From DATNPH01 sp036703315 (GTDB taxonomy: Bacteria > Cyanobacteriota > Cyanobacteriia > Cyanobacteriales > Coleofasciculaceae): a stretch of DNA of 33,906 bases. The notes beneath the pieces are model-generated. The model saw nothing but the letters and a program-made list of their open reading frames with translations. It did not search any database and was not told the DNA's origin. Of this stretch, positions 6,628-13,498 are shown one piece after another; positions within the stretch are counted from its first letter, which is position 1, and every line of letters begins with the position of its first letter. Location: assembly GCA_036703315.1 (NCBI GenBank), contig DATNPH010000188.1, forward strand, positions 1 through 33,906. Reading direction: 5' to 3'. Position numbers and translations under genes: made by a program.

Positions 6628-7911
6628 ATGGAAATCATTGCGGTTTTGCTGGGAATTTTTGGTCTTGGTACTGGGGCTGGATTCTTTGTGATTCGCAACT
6701 TTTATTACATTTGCCAGCCTAGTGAAGTACTCATCTTTGCAGGGAGTTGCAGCCAACTCCAAGATGGGCAAGAGGTGGGATACCGCTTAGTCAAGGGTGG
6801 TAGCAGCCTGCAAATGCCACTGTTGGAGCGTGCTTTCCGCATGGATCTGACTAACATGATTATCGACTTACGGGTAGTCAATGCTTACTCTAAAGGCGGG
6901 ATTCCTCTGACAGTCGAGGGTGTAGCGAATATCAAAATTGCTGGCACTGAACCCACCATCCACAATGCGATCGAGCGTTTATTGGGCAAGAGCCGCCAAG
7001 AGATTGAACAGTTGGCGAAGGAGACTTTGGAGGGGAATCTACGGGGTGTGTTGGCAAGTCTGACACCAGAACAGGCAAACGCTGATCAGATTGCCTTCGC
7101 TAAAATCTTACTGGAGGAGGCAGAGGAAGACCTAGAAAAACTGGGGCTGGTGCTGGACAATCTGCAAATCCAGAATATCTCCGATGAGGTTCGCTACCTC
7201 GATTCGATTGGACGTAAGCAGCAGGTGGAACTGCTACGGGATGCTCGGATAGCTGAAGCTAGAGCTAAGGCAGAGTCAGTCATTCAGTCGTCAGCTAATG
7301 ATAGAATCACGGCACTAAGACGCATTGAGCGGGATATTGAAATCGCCAAGGCTGAAGCGGAACGACGAGTCAGAGATGCACTCACCAAGCGGGTGGCTGT
7401 GGTGGCTGAGGTAGAGTCTGTAGTAGGAGCAGAGGTTGCTAAGACTCAGGCTGAGGTGGCGGTACAGACTGAGCGAATCAAGCAGGTGGAACAACAACTA
7501 CAGGCGGATGTGGTGGCACCGGCTGAGGCAGAATGCAAACGAGCGATCGCAAAAGCTAGGGGAGATGCCGCTAGCATTATCGAAGACGGAAAGGCGCAAG
7601 CCGTGGGGACAAAACGCTTAGCCCAATCCTGGAAAGCGGCTGGTCCAAGTGCTAAAGAAATCTTTCTGTTCCAAAAGCTGGAAGTACTGCTAAAAATGAT
7701 GGCTTCTAGTGTACCCGCAGTTAATGCACAAAACGTGACTGTGATTGATGCCAAAAGTGGTAACAGCACCACCAAAATAGCTTCTTTCCTAGAGCAGTTG
7801 CGTCAGACAACAGGTGTAGATGTTGCTCAGCTTGTGAACAACGTAGCAGGAAACATCAATAATTCACAAGGCACGAAACAGTTACCAAAAAGTATGAAGG
7901 ATGAAGGATGA
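6628..7911 (+). CDS. Flotillin-like SPFH protein 2
   Basis: 427 residues from ATG 6628. I prefer this start to the GTG at 6598 because TAAGGAG (6614-6620) lies 7 bases upstream and the protein then opens directly with the membrane helix (about 3-22). The SPFH domain (about 25-200) and a long coiled coil rich in Ala, Glu and Arg (about 205-330) follow. It is a tandem paralogue of the preceding gene (shared DGQEVGYR, GGIPLTVEGVANIKI, ETLEGNLRGVLASLTPEQ). The stop codon lies in ATGAAGG heptamer repeats, so the C-terminus SMKDEG is repeat-encoded. Tandem flotillins often form hetero-oligomers; that is inferred here. A weak hairpin at 7938-7955 could end the transcript. Confidence 0.88.
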   Translation: MEIIAVLLGIFGLGTGAGFFVIRNFYYICQPSEVLIFAGSCSQLQDGQEVGYRLVKGGSSLQMPLLERAFRMDLTNMIIDLRVVNAYSKGGIPLTVEGVANIKIAGTEPTIHNAIERLLGKSRQEIEQLAKETLEGNLRGVLASLTPEQANADQIAFAKILLEEAEEDLEKLGLVLDNLQIQNISDEVRYLDSIGRKQQVELLRDARIAEARAKAESVIQSSANDRITALRRIERDIEIAKAEAERRVRDALTKRVAVVAEVESVVGAEVAKTQAEVAVQTERIKQVEQQLQADVVAPAEAECKRAIAKARGDAASIIEDGKAQAVGTKRLAQSWKAAGPSAKEIFLFQKLEVLLKMMASSVPAVNAQNVTVIDAKSGNSTTKIASFLEQLRQTTGVDVAQLVNNVAGNINNSQGTKQLPKSMKDEG

Positions 7912-7914
7912 AAG
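7894..7914. repeat. Heptamer tandem repeat (ATGAAGG x3) over the flotillin 2 stop
   Basis: Three units, ATGAAGG, ATGAAGG and ATGAAAG, cover the last codons and the TGA stop at 7909-7911. It is a different heptamer from the one at the end of flotillin 1. Confidence 0.75.
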
Positions 7915-8013
7915 TACTTTAGATAATTGTTTATTATCCCTAAGTTTATTTAGGGGGTCAAAAGGTTATTAGTCATTGGTAATTGATAAGATCTTGACAC
8001 CGTGAGGGGTTAA

Positions 8014-8038
8014 TTACCCATTACCCATTACCCATTAC
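8014..8038. repeat. Heptamer tandem repeat (TTACCCA x3)
   Basis: Three perfect TTACCCA units plus a partial unit lie in the space between the convergent flotillin 2 and glucokinase genes. Confidence 0.75.
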
Positions 8039-8149
8039 TAGCCCTAACCAATATGCCAATTAAATGAGCAACAGCTTAGTAGATCGCAACTGTTTATTTT
8101 TTGGAGAAGCTTTGTAATCCTCCCCCTATCTACTAACTACTAACTCAAT

Positions 8150-8172
8150 ACCCCACCTTAAGAAGGCGGGGT
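8150..8172. terminator. Hairpin between convergent genes, possible bidirectional terminator
   Basis: Arms ACCCCACCTT and AAGGCGGGGT pair with one mismatch around a three-base loop. The hairpin lies 17 bases past the stop of the glucokinase gene (reading on the minus strand) and downstream of flotillin 2. There is no clear U-tract, so termination is inferred from position. Confidence 0.45.
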
Positions 8173-8188
8173 TCTCAACATTCCTCCT

Positions 8189-8896
8189 TCAAGTCCGCCA
8201 CAAAGCAATCCCACCCAACAAACCATTTATATTCGGCACAATTTTGACATTGGGTGATAATGCAATGGTGATTTTTTTCGCTTCACCCCCGCCGATATAA
8301 AGGTACTCGTAATTGAACAGATGCTCTAAGGACGCGATCGCTTTTTCTAAACGACTGTTCCATTTTTTCTCACCTCCTTTATCCAACGCCGCACGTCCCA
8401 GTTGCTCCTCGTAGGTTTCCCCCTTACGAAACGGATGGTGCCCCATTTCCAAATTTGGCACCAATTTCCCGTCCACAAACAGAGCAGAACCAAAGCCTGT
8501 CCCCAGAGTAATTACTAGTTCAACCCCTTTACCAGAAATTGCTGCCAATCCCTGAATATCGGCATCATTAGCCACACGCACTGGCTTGTCTAAGCGCTTA
8601 GATAGCTCCGTTGCTAAATCAAACCCCACCCAATCCGGGTCTAAGTTCACTGCTGTATAGGTCACACCGCCACGCACCACACCCGGAAATCCCACGGATA
8701 CACGATGGAACTCTCCTTGCCCAGCGGCTAACTGAGCGATCGCATCAATCACAGCATCGGGTTTGGGAGGCTGCGGTGTTTCTACCCGCCTGCGTTCAGT
8801 CAGAGCATTGCCAGCTTCATCTAAAACCATCACCTTAACGCCACTGCCGCCAATGTCCACGGTGAGTGTGCGGAGTGCTCCATCTTCTTGAGCCAT
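8189..8896 (-). CDS. ppgK: Polyphosphate glucokinase (ROK-type fold)
   Basis: 235 residues, full length for the family. It phosphorylates glucose to glucose 6-phosphate with polyphosphate, in some members also ATP, in the cytosol. The phosphate-1 motif is DIGGSG at 14-19, the sugar and catalytic region NDAD at 110-113 (catalytic Asp probably D111), and the second phosphate motif LGTGFGSALF at 131-140, a signature close to that of actinobacterial and cyanobacterial PPGKs; EMGHHP follows at 150-155. The ROK zinc-binding cysteine cluster is absent, as usual for PPGK. GAGGGA precedes the ATG. The gene converges on the flotillin operon. A strictly ATP-dependent glucokinase is the main alternative. 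Confidence 0.85.
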   Translation of the reverse strand: MAQEDGALRTLTVDIGGSGVKVMVLDEAGNALTERRRVETPQPPKPDAVIDAIAQLAAGQGEFHRVSVGFPGVVRGGVTYTAVNLDPDWVGFDLATELSKRLDKPVRVANDADIQGLAAISGKGVELVITLGTGFGSALFVDGKLVPNLEMGHHPFRKGETYEEQLGRAALDKGGEKKWNSRLEKAIASLEHLFNYEYLYIGGGEAKKITIALSPNVKIVPNINGLLGGIALWRT

Positions 8897-8966
8897 TGGA
8901 TTATCCCTCTTCTATGCCGGAATCGGTTTTTTTTCTAGTGTAGGTGGCAGCAGTCGGTAGTCATTA

Positions 8967-9063
8967 GACCTCTTGCATAAATCCTAATTTTAGATTTGGA
9001 ACCGCAGATAAACGCAGAAGAATTGAGTAATTTCTCAAATGGGATTGGCTGTTGCAGGAGGTC
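8967..9063. mobile_element. MITE-like element with GACCTCTTGCA termini and TA flanks
   Basis: Inverted termini GACCTCTTGCA (8967-8977) and TGCAGGAGGTC (9053-9063) differ at one position. TA flanks both sides (8965-8966 and 9064-9065), which fits a 2-bp TA target duplication as made by IS630/Tc1-type transposases. The 97-bp interior has no coding capacity. It directly adjoins the truncated element copy B. Confidence 0.6.
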
Positions 9064-9068
9064 TATTG

Positions 9069-9157
9069 GATTCCAGTCCACTTTAGTGGACTTTTTCTAT
9101 TAGCCCGGAACTTGAGTTCCGGGCGGGTTGGGCGGCTTACTGAGAGTGGTGCAAGAT
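9069..9157. mobile_element. MITE-like palindromic element, copy B (right half only)
   Basis: Matches the right half of the 2550-2729 element: GGATTCCAGTCC start, palindrome 9075-9092 (AGTCCACTTTAGTGGACT), a TATTAGCC segment, palindrome 9103-9124, a CTTACTGAGAG segment, and terminus TGGTGCAAGAT at 9147-9157. The left half and left terminus are missing and the 8967-9063 element sits in their place. The right end is 6 bases from the stop of the S1 gene. Base changes in the stems are compensated: AGTCCACTTTAGTGGACT here against AGTCCATTTTAATGGACT in copy A. Confidence 0.7.
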
Positions 9158-9162
9158 ATGAA

Positions 9163-10065
9163 TTACTGCAATATTTTTTGCTTGGCACGATCAGCACGGG
9201 CTTCGGCGCTATCCATTACCTCTGCCATTTTCTCCAGCACTTCCCCTGGATAATTTTCTAAAACTCTAGTCGATAGAGAGATGCGACCTTTGCCTTCATC
9301 TAAGTCAATAATCATTGCTTTAATGGGCTGACCCACCTGGAACACGGAAGGGAGAGACTCAATAAAGTTCTGGCTTACCTGCTTAATGTGCAACAAGCCT
9401 GTGATGCCATCAAAATCGACAAAGACACCAAAGGGCTTGATACTAACAATTTTGCCTTCCACCAACTGCCCTAAATCTAGCTGACCAAAACCAGCAGAAC
9501 GAGTGGCTTCGCGCTGGGAAAGCACTAACTTGTTGCGCTCGCGATCGGCCTCTAAGATGTTGACTGTCAGGTTGTGACCCATCAACGATTCCAAGTTCTC
9601 TCGCTCACTTAGGTGCGATCGTGGAATAAACCCCCGCAAGCCGTATAAATCTACAGTGACGCCGCCTTTATTAAGGCTCTTCACGCGTACCTGTACAGAT
9701 TTATTATTTTCCTGTAACTCAACGAGTTCATCCCAAATCCGGTTAATTTCCAACTGACGCCGTGAAAGCGTTATCTGACCCTCAGAATCTTGCTCCCCGA
9801 CAATGAGGAAATCTAGCTCCTCATTCAACGGCAGCACCTCAGTCCAATCTTCTGAAGCTTTCACTGAAACTTCATTGCCCGGAACATACGCTAGAGACTT
9901 ACCACCAATGTCAACATACGCCCCATCGCTCTCGTAGGTGTATACCTTACCACGTACCACCTGTCCCTTTTTAAACTCGTAGTCGTGTTGCTCCAAAGCT
10001 TTGACAAAATCATCCATAGAAAAAGACGATTTGCTGGCTTGAGAACGAGTTGATTTTGAATTCAT
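9163..10065 (-). CDS. rps1B: 30S ribosomal protein S1 (cyanobacterial rps1B type, three S1 domains)
   Basis: 300 residues with three S1 RNA-binding domains at about 34-103, 121-186 and 200-268. The third has the most canonical sequence (GKIVSIKPFGVFVDFDGITGLLHIKQVS). The C-terminus is charged (SAEARADRAKQKI). S1 helps bring mRNA to the 30S subunit; cyanobacterial S1 proteins have three domains rather than the six of E. coli, and most cyanobacteria carry two versions. The N-terminus (SMDDFVKALEQHDYEFKKGQ) fits the rps1B (Nbp1-like) form better than rps1A. The start ATG at 10065 gives the usual length. The stop abuts the copy B element, whose hairpins may shape the mRNA 3' end. Confidence 0.85.
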   Translation of the reverse strand: MNSKSTRSQASKSSFSMDDFVKALEQHDYEFKKGQVVRGKVYTYESDGAYVDIGGKSLAYVPGNEVSVKASEDWTEVLPLNEELDFLIVGEQDSEGQITLSRRQLEINRIWDELVELQENNKSVQVRVKSLNKGGVTVDLYGLRGFIPRSHLSERENLESLMGHNLTVNILEADRERNKLVLSQREATRSAGFGQLDLGQLVEGKIVSIKPFGVFVDFDGITGLLHIKQVSQNFIESLPSVFQVGQPIKAMIIDLDEGKGRISLSTRVLENYPGEVLEKMAEVMDSAEARADRAKQKILQ

Positions 10066-10131
10066 GACAATTGATCGCTAAAAAAAAAATAGCCAATCAC
10101 CTAGTTTCGACACCGGATGAGGGGCAAATGT

Positions 10132-10893
10132 TCAAGAAGAGGCTAAGCAGAGTTCTTCCCAAAATAGTTGCTTGACATGCTTCCAGGCATCAGCAGCAGC
10201 TGTCTCATTGTAGCTAGCCCGTTGATCGCAGAAGAATCCGTGATCGGCTCCTTGGTAACGAAAGATACGATGAGGAATTTGATTTTTGTCAAGTGCTGCC
10301 TCAATTTGGTCTACCTGTTCAGCTGGGATGCTACTATCTTTCATGCCAAAGAAGCCATAGAGCGTACCCTTGATATCTTTTGTGCGGTTGATCGTCGGTT
10401 CACCACCGCCTGGAGTCATAGTGGTAATGCCAGCACCATAGAATGAAGCTGTGGCATGGATATCCGGTAAAGTGGCGGCAAGATAGGCAATATGACCACC
10501 AAAACAAAAGCCGATACAGCCAATTGCATTAGCTTTCGTCGGTGTCTGACTGATCAGGTAATTGATCGCCGTCTGGATATCGCTGAGTAGTTCTTCTGCC
10601 TTAGTCTGTTCTTTATATTGCTTGCCAATTTGAATGTCTTCGGCAGTGTAACCGGCTTCAAAACCGGGGGCTTGGCGTTGGTAGATTGCAGGGGCGATCG
10701 CCACATAGCCTTCTTTAGCAAGTCGTCGGGTGACATCGCGGATATGATCATTCACCCCAAAAATTTCCTGTATTACCACAACTCCTGGAAAATGCCCCTT
10801 CTGTGCTGGCATCGCCAGGTAAGCTGCAATTTCTAGAGAGCCATTGAAAATTTTGATGGAATCGGTTTTAATTTCTCGATCTACCATAATCAA
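10132..10893 (-). CDS. Dienelactone hydrolase family protein
   Basis: 253 residues, alpha/beta hydrolase of the dienelactone hydrolase family. The triad is visible: Cys130 in GFCFGG, Asp186 in GMKDSSIP and His218 in GADHGFFC, together with the family Glu43 in IQEIFG. Dienelactone hydrolase opens lactone rings in chlorocatechol breakdown, but many family members in cyanobacteria have no known substrate and nothing nearby suggests a catechol pathway. Length and motifs indicate an intact cytosolic enzyme. The start could be ATG 10893 or the third codon, ATG 10887. It is transcribed in the same direction as the S1 gene 66 bases downstream. Confidence 0.85.
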   Translation of the reverse strand: MIMVDREIKTDSIKIFNGSLEIAAYLAMPAQKGHFPGVVVIQEIFGVNDHIRDVTRRLAKEGYVAIAPAIYQRQAPGFEAGYTAEDIQIGKQYKEQTKAEELLSDIQTAINYLISQTPTKANAIGCIGFCFGGHIAYLAATLPDIHATASFYGAGITTMTPGGGEPTINRTKDIKGTLYGFFGMKDSSIPAEQVDQIEAALDKNQIPHRIFRYQGADHGFFCDQRASYNETAAADAWKHVKQLFWEELCLASS

Positions 10894-11544
10894 GAATCAA
10901 GTTTGATGGGTGTTCTGTGCTCTACTGAAGTTATAGCTGCTAGTTTCAAGGATTGCTCACTTTGCTGACTTGTGCAAAAAACTTCAGCCTAATTTTACCT
11001 CCACTTCACCAGCTATTCCTCAAGTCTTTACTCGGAATTTATTTTACAGGGTAGGGTTTATCTCTTATTTTATAAGATTTAACTCCTTTTAATTGGATAT
11101 GGTAACAAGACTTATAGAATTAATTAAAATTTTTTATAAAAGGGTTTATAAAACAAAAATAGTGTCTATATTTAAGAGCTACCAGGTATTTTAACCATTA
11201 AAAAATATAGTCAAAAACTTAATTGATGAGGCTATAAGTTAGGACTTAATAAATAGAAAATATTTTAATTAATTACATAAACCTCATAGAGCAGACTAAC
11301 AGCCTAGGGGAGAGAATGCGGCATCAAGCTTGAAAAGTCTAGTATTGATATAGTCACACACTTATTCTTAAACTCTGTTACGCTCCCTTGCCAGAGGACT
11401 ACTGTTTTTGGTACGGGTTTCCACGGGAACCTAGTGCTCAGTAACGGAAGACTCAATACTTGGGACAAAACATTTATTTTGAATGGTGCCTATGACAAAA
11501 CCCGTTTTCTTATTTGTCAACCAGTGCGCTTTGGAGACTCTGTG
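10894..11544. other. AT-rich divergent intergenic region between hydrolase and GntR genes
   Basis: About 650 bases without a gene. The part 11040-11290 is strongly AT-rich and probably holds promoters for both neighbours. The part 11370-11450 is GC-richer with an imperfect hairpin (GGTTTCC / GGGAACC around 11417-11431) and could be the 5' leader of the regulator mRNA. I recognise no known riboswitch here. The open frame runs back to 11434 but has no family similarity before 11545. Confidence 0.5.
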
Positions 11545-12528
11545 ATGGTTCAGTATCATATTCAGCCAGACAGCGAAATCCCTGCATCAAAGCAGCTATT
11601 CGACCAAATCCAGTTTGCGATCGCTTCTCGGCAGTATCCCCCTGGTCACCGACTACCCAGTACTCGGCAACTAGCTATGCAAACGGGTCTACACCGCAAT
11701 ACTATTAGCAAAGTGTATCGGCAGCTGGAAGAAACCGGGCTAGTAGAATCCCAAGCGGGGTCAGGCATTTATGTCAAAGCACAGGGTCATGAAGGGGGTA
11801 CTCAGCGCCAATCTCCCATCCTAAAGCAGTATCCTGAAGCCTACAAGGTTGTGCAAAACAGCCTTGATGAACTGTTAGGACAGGGTTGCTCTCTCTCTCA
11901 AGCCAGAGAGTTATTCTTAGCGGAAATTGACTGGCGATTACGCTGTAGTGCGCGGGTACTGGTTACAGTTGAATCGCGAGATATCGGTGCTGGTGAGTTG
12001 ATGGTGCAGGAATTAGAAGCTTCTCTGGGAATTCCCGTGCAGTTAGTGTCGATAGAGGAACTTGCCACAGCACTGGATCAAACCAACTCTGGCACAGTAG
12101 TAACTAGCCGCTATTTTATTAGGCAAGCCGAAGAGATCGTGGCACCCAAATCTGTCCGTGTTATCCCTGTTGATATCTACGACTATGCTAAAGAAATCCA
12201 ACTGATTCAAAACCTTCCCAAAAACACCTGTCTGGGCGTGGTTAGTCTCAGTGCCGGTATTCTACGGATAGTAGAAGTTATCATCCACAGCCTGCGCGGG
12301 GAAGAGTTGCTAGTCATGACAGCTCAGGTTAAAGATGCCTATAAACTCAATGCTCTTGTTCGCAGTGCCCAAACCATTATTAGCGATCAAGCAAGTTATT
12401 CAGCTGTCAAATCGGCAATTTTAGCTGCCAGAGAAGATATTATTCGTCCCCCTGAGCTAATTTGCAGCGAGAATTATATTGGCACTAAGTCGATTAACTT
12501 ACTCAAACGCGAACTAGGTTTAGGTTAA
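11545..12528 (+). CDS. GntR-family transcriptional regulator
   Basis: 327 residues from ATG 11545. I chose this start over the upstream one at 11434 because GGAG lies 9 bases before it and the sequence then opens as relatives I recall do (MVQYHIQPDSEIPASKQLFD). Residues 15-78 form the GntR winged helix (YPPGHRLPSTRQLAMQTGLH, then RNTISKVYRQLEETGLVES). The rest, about 95-327, is an effector domain that looks like a two-lobed Rossmann-type fold and not an aminotransferase or UTRA domain. The ligand is unknown. The stop is immediately followed by a palindromic element that may act as terminator. The long AT-rich upstream region suggests possible autoregulation, which is inference. Confidence 0.85.
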   Translation: MVQYHIQPDSEIPASKQLFDQIQFAIASRQYPPGHRLPSTRQLAMQTGLHRNTISKVYRQLEETGLVESQAGSGIYVKAQGHEGGTQRQSPILKQYPEAYKVVQNSLDELLGQGCSLSQARELFLAEIDWRLRCSARVLVTVESRDIGAGELMVQELEASLGIPVQLVSIEELATALDQTNSGTVVTSRYFIRQAEEIVAPKSVRVIPVDIYDYAKEIQLIQNLPKNTCLGVVSLSAGILRIVEVIIHSLRGEELLVMTAQVKDAYKLNALVRSAQTIISDQASYSAVKSAILAAREDIIRPPELICSENYIGTKSINLLKRELGLG

Positions 12529-12533
12529 TTCAC

Positions 12534-12656
12534 ATCTTGCACCAGTCTCAACAAGCTTTGTTTTGTAGGCTGGGCAGTGGCGAGGATAGGTTCAGAAGCT
12601 AAGAACAGTGTTGGCAGGCACTGCCCACCATGTGCTTAATGACAATGGTGCAAGAT
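12534..12656. mobile_element. MITE-like palindromic element, copy C (123 bp, same TIRs)
   Basis: Has the same exact 11-base termini as copy A, ATCTTGCACCA at 12534-12544 and TGGTGCAAGAT at 12646-12656. The interior differs: one long-range hairpin pairs TGGGCAGTG (12571-12579) with CACTGCCCA (12619-12627). It begins 5 bases after the stop of the GntR gene. No clear target duplication was seen. Confidence 0.65.
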
Positions 12657-12688
12657 CTCAGTTAACTGGCATGAGGCTGGACACATGA

Positions 12689-12937
12689 AGAAAAGAGGCT
12701 TTTCAGATTCCAACGGAGGTCGATGTCTGCTGTCTGCTAGCGTTGGGTTATGCTGATGAGCCGTATAAGGGGTATGGTGGGTGCTTTGGGATTGACCAAG
12801 TGTGCTTGGGTGAACGTTACGGGGAGCAATTTCAGTTATGGCTGGAGCAAGATGTAATTGAAGCGCGATCGCAATCCAGTTCTCCTATTTCCCATTGTTG
12901 TGCAATAAATACCCCCTCTTTCCCTCTGGACGTTTGA
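12689..12937 (+). pseudogene. Relic ORF, possibly the C-terminal end of a nitroreductase-like flavoprotein
   Basis: The frame is open after a TGA at 12686 and reads IPTEVDVCCLLALGYADEPY, a Gly-rich turn, then IDQVCLGERYGEQFQ, and on to 12937. The order LALGY, Gly-rich turn, hydrophobic-x-x-VCxxERYG resembles the C-terminal end of nitroreductase-fold proteins, but this is pattern memory only. No start with a ribosome site exists upstream and the N-terminal flavin-binding part is absent, so it is most likely a remnant. The last 20 or so residues (SQSSSPISHCC) look non-native. An ATG-like start at 12743 would give 64 residues. Confidence 0.35.
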
Positions 12938-12952
12938 GGGGCAGGAAAGCAG

Positions 12953-13342
12953 TTATTTCGTTTCAGATTTCGCTGTAGTGTTGTCTGGGAACGAGCATTC
13001 CACTTTAATTTTTAGGTTACTTTTTGCTGTTCCTTTTGTGACATAGGGAACGCCTGCTTCGCCACCGAGTTCGATACCGAATTCTAGGGTAACTTTGTCT
13101 ACGTTTGCGATCGCAACGTTCTTAAATGCATTCAGGGTTAAAGCAGTGTAGGTGTAAATAGTACTCTGAATTGCCTTAAAGCTTTCCCTTGCTTGTTGTT
13201 GCACGCTATCACTCAGCGCCCCCTTAGACCCTTGCCTTGCGCCTCCTGTCTGAGTGGGAACAGAGGGAACGTCTACCTCCTCAGTGGCTTCAATATATAT
13301 GACAGTGTTGTCATCGAATTGGATAGGGATGAGTTGGGTCAT
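12953..13342 (-). CDS. Trypsin-co-occurring domain (Trypco1 / CU044_2847 family) protein
   Basis: 129 residues, no signal peptide. An N-terminal strand pair (LIPIQFDDNTVIYIEAT) is joined by a polar linker to a helix (about 48-78) and the diagnostic end VDKVTLEFGIELGGEAG (81-97) and TAKSNLKIKVECSF (105-118), which fits the Trypco1 domain. Known members are found fused to or encoded beside trypsin-like or caspase-like proteases and STAND NTPases in bacterial conflict systems; their biochemical role is not settled. Here the gene is divergent from a caspase-STAND-WD40 gene with 156 bases between the two starts, which supports a functional link. The family call is fairly firm; the role is inferred from context. 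Confidence 0.72.
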   Translation of the reverse strand: MTQLIPIQFDDNTVIYIEATEEVDVPSVPTQTGGARQGSKGALSDSVQQQARESFKAIQSTIYTYTALTLNAFKNVAIANVDKVTLEFGIELGGEAGVPYVTKGTAKSNLKIKVECSFPDNTTAKSETK

Positions 13343-13412
13343 GGAATTGATCGGTTAGCTTGCCGATCGCTATTGTAGATTACAGTCAGTCAGGGAAAAT
13401 TACAGCCGTTTA

Positions 13413-13443
13413 GATACCCGACTTCTTAAAGAAGTCGGGTATC
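13413..13443. repeat. 31-bp near-perfect palindrome in the divergent promoter region
   Basis: Arms of 15 bases (13413-13427, GATACCCGACTTCTT, and 13429-13443) pair exactly around a single central base. It lies between the divergent Trypco1 and caspase-STAND starts. Similar GACTTCTT/AAGAAGTC palindromes are, as I recall, dispersed repeats in cyanobacterial genomes, so it may be a mobile repeat, a transcript hairpin or a protein-binding site. Confidence 0.8.
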
Positions 13444-13498
13444 TCGTTTCTAGTTCTGTATTAATAAAGTAATAGACTTGCTCATCTGGTTTGATGAA

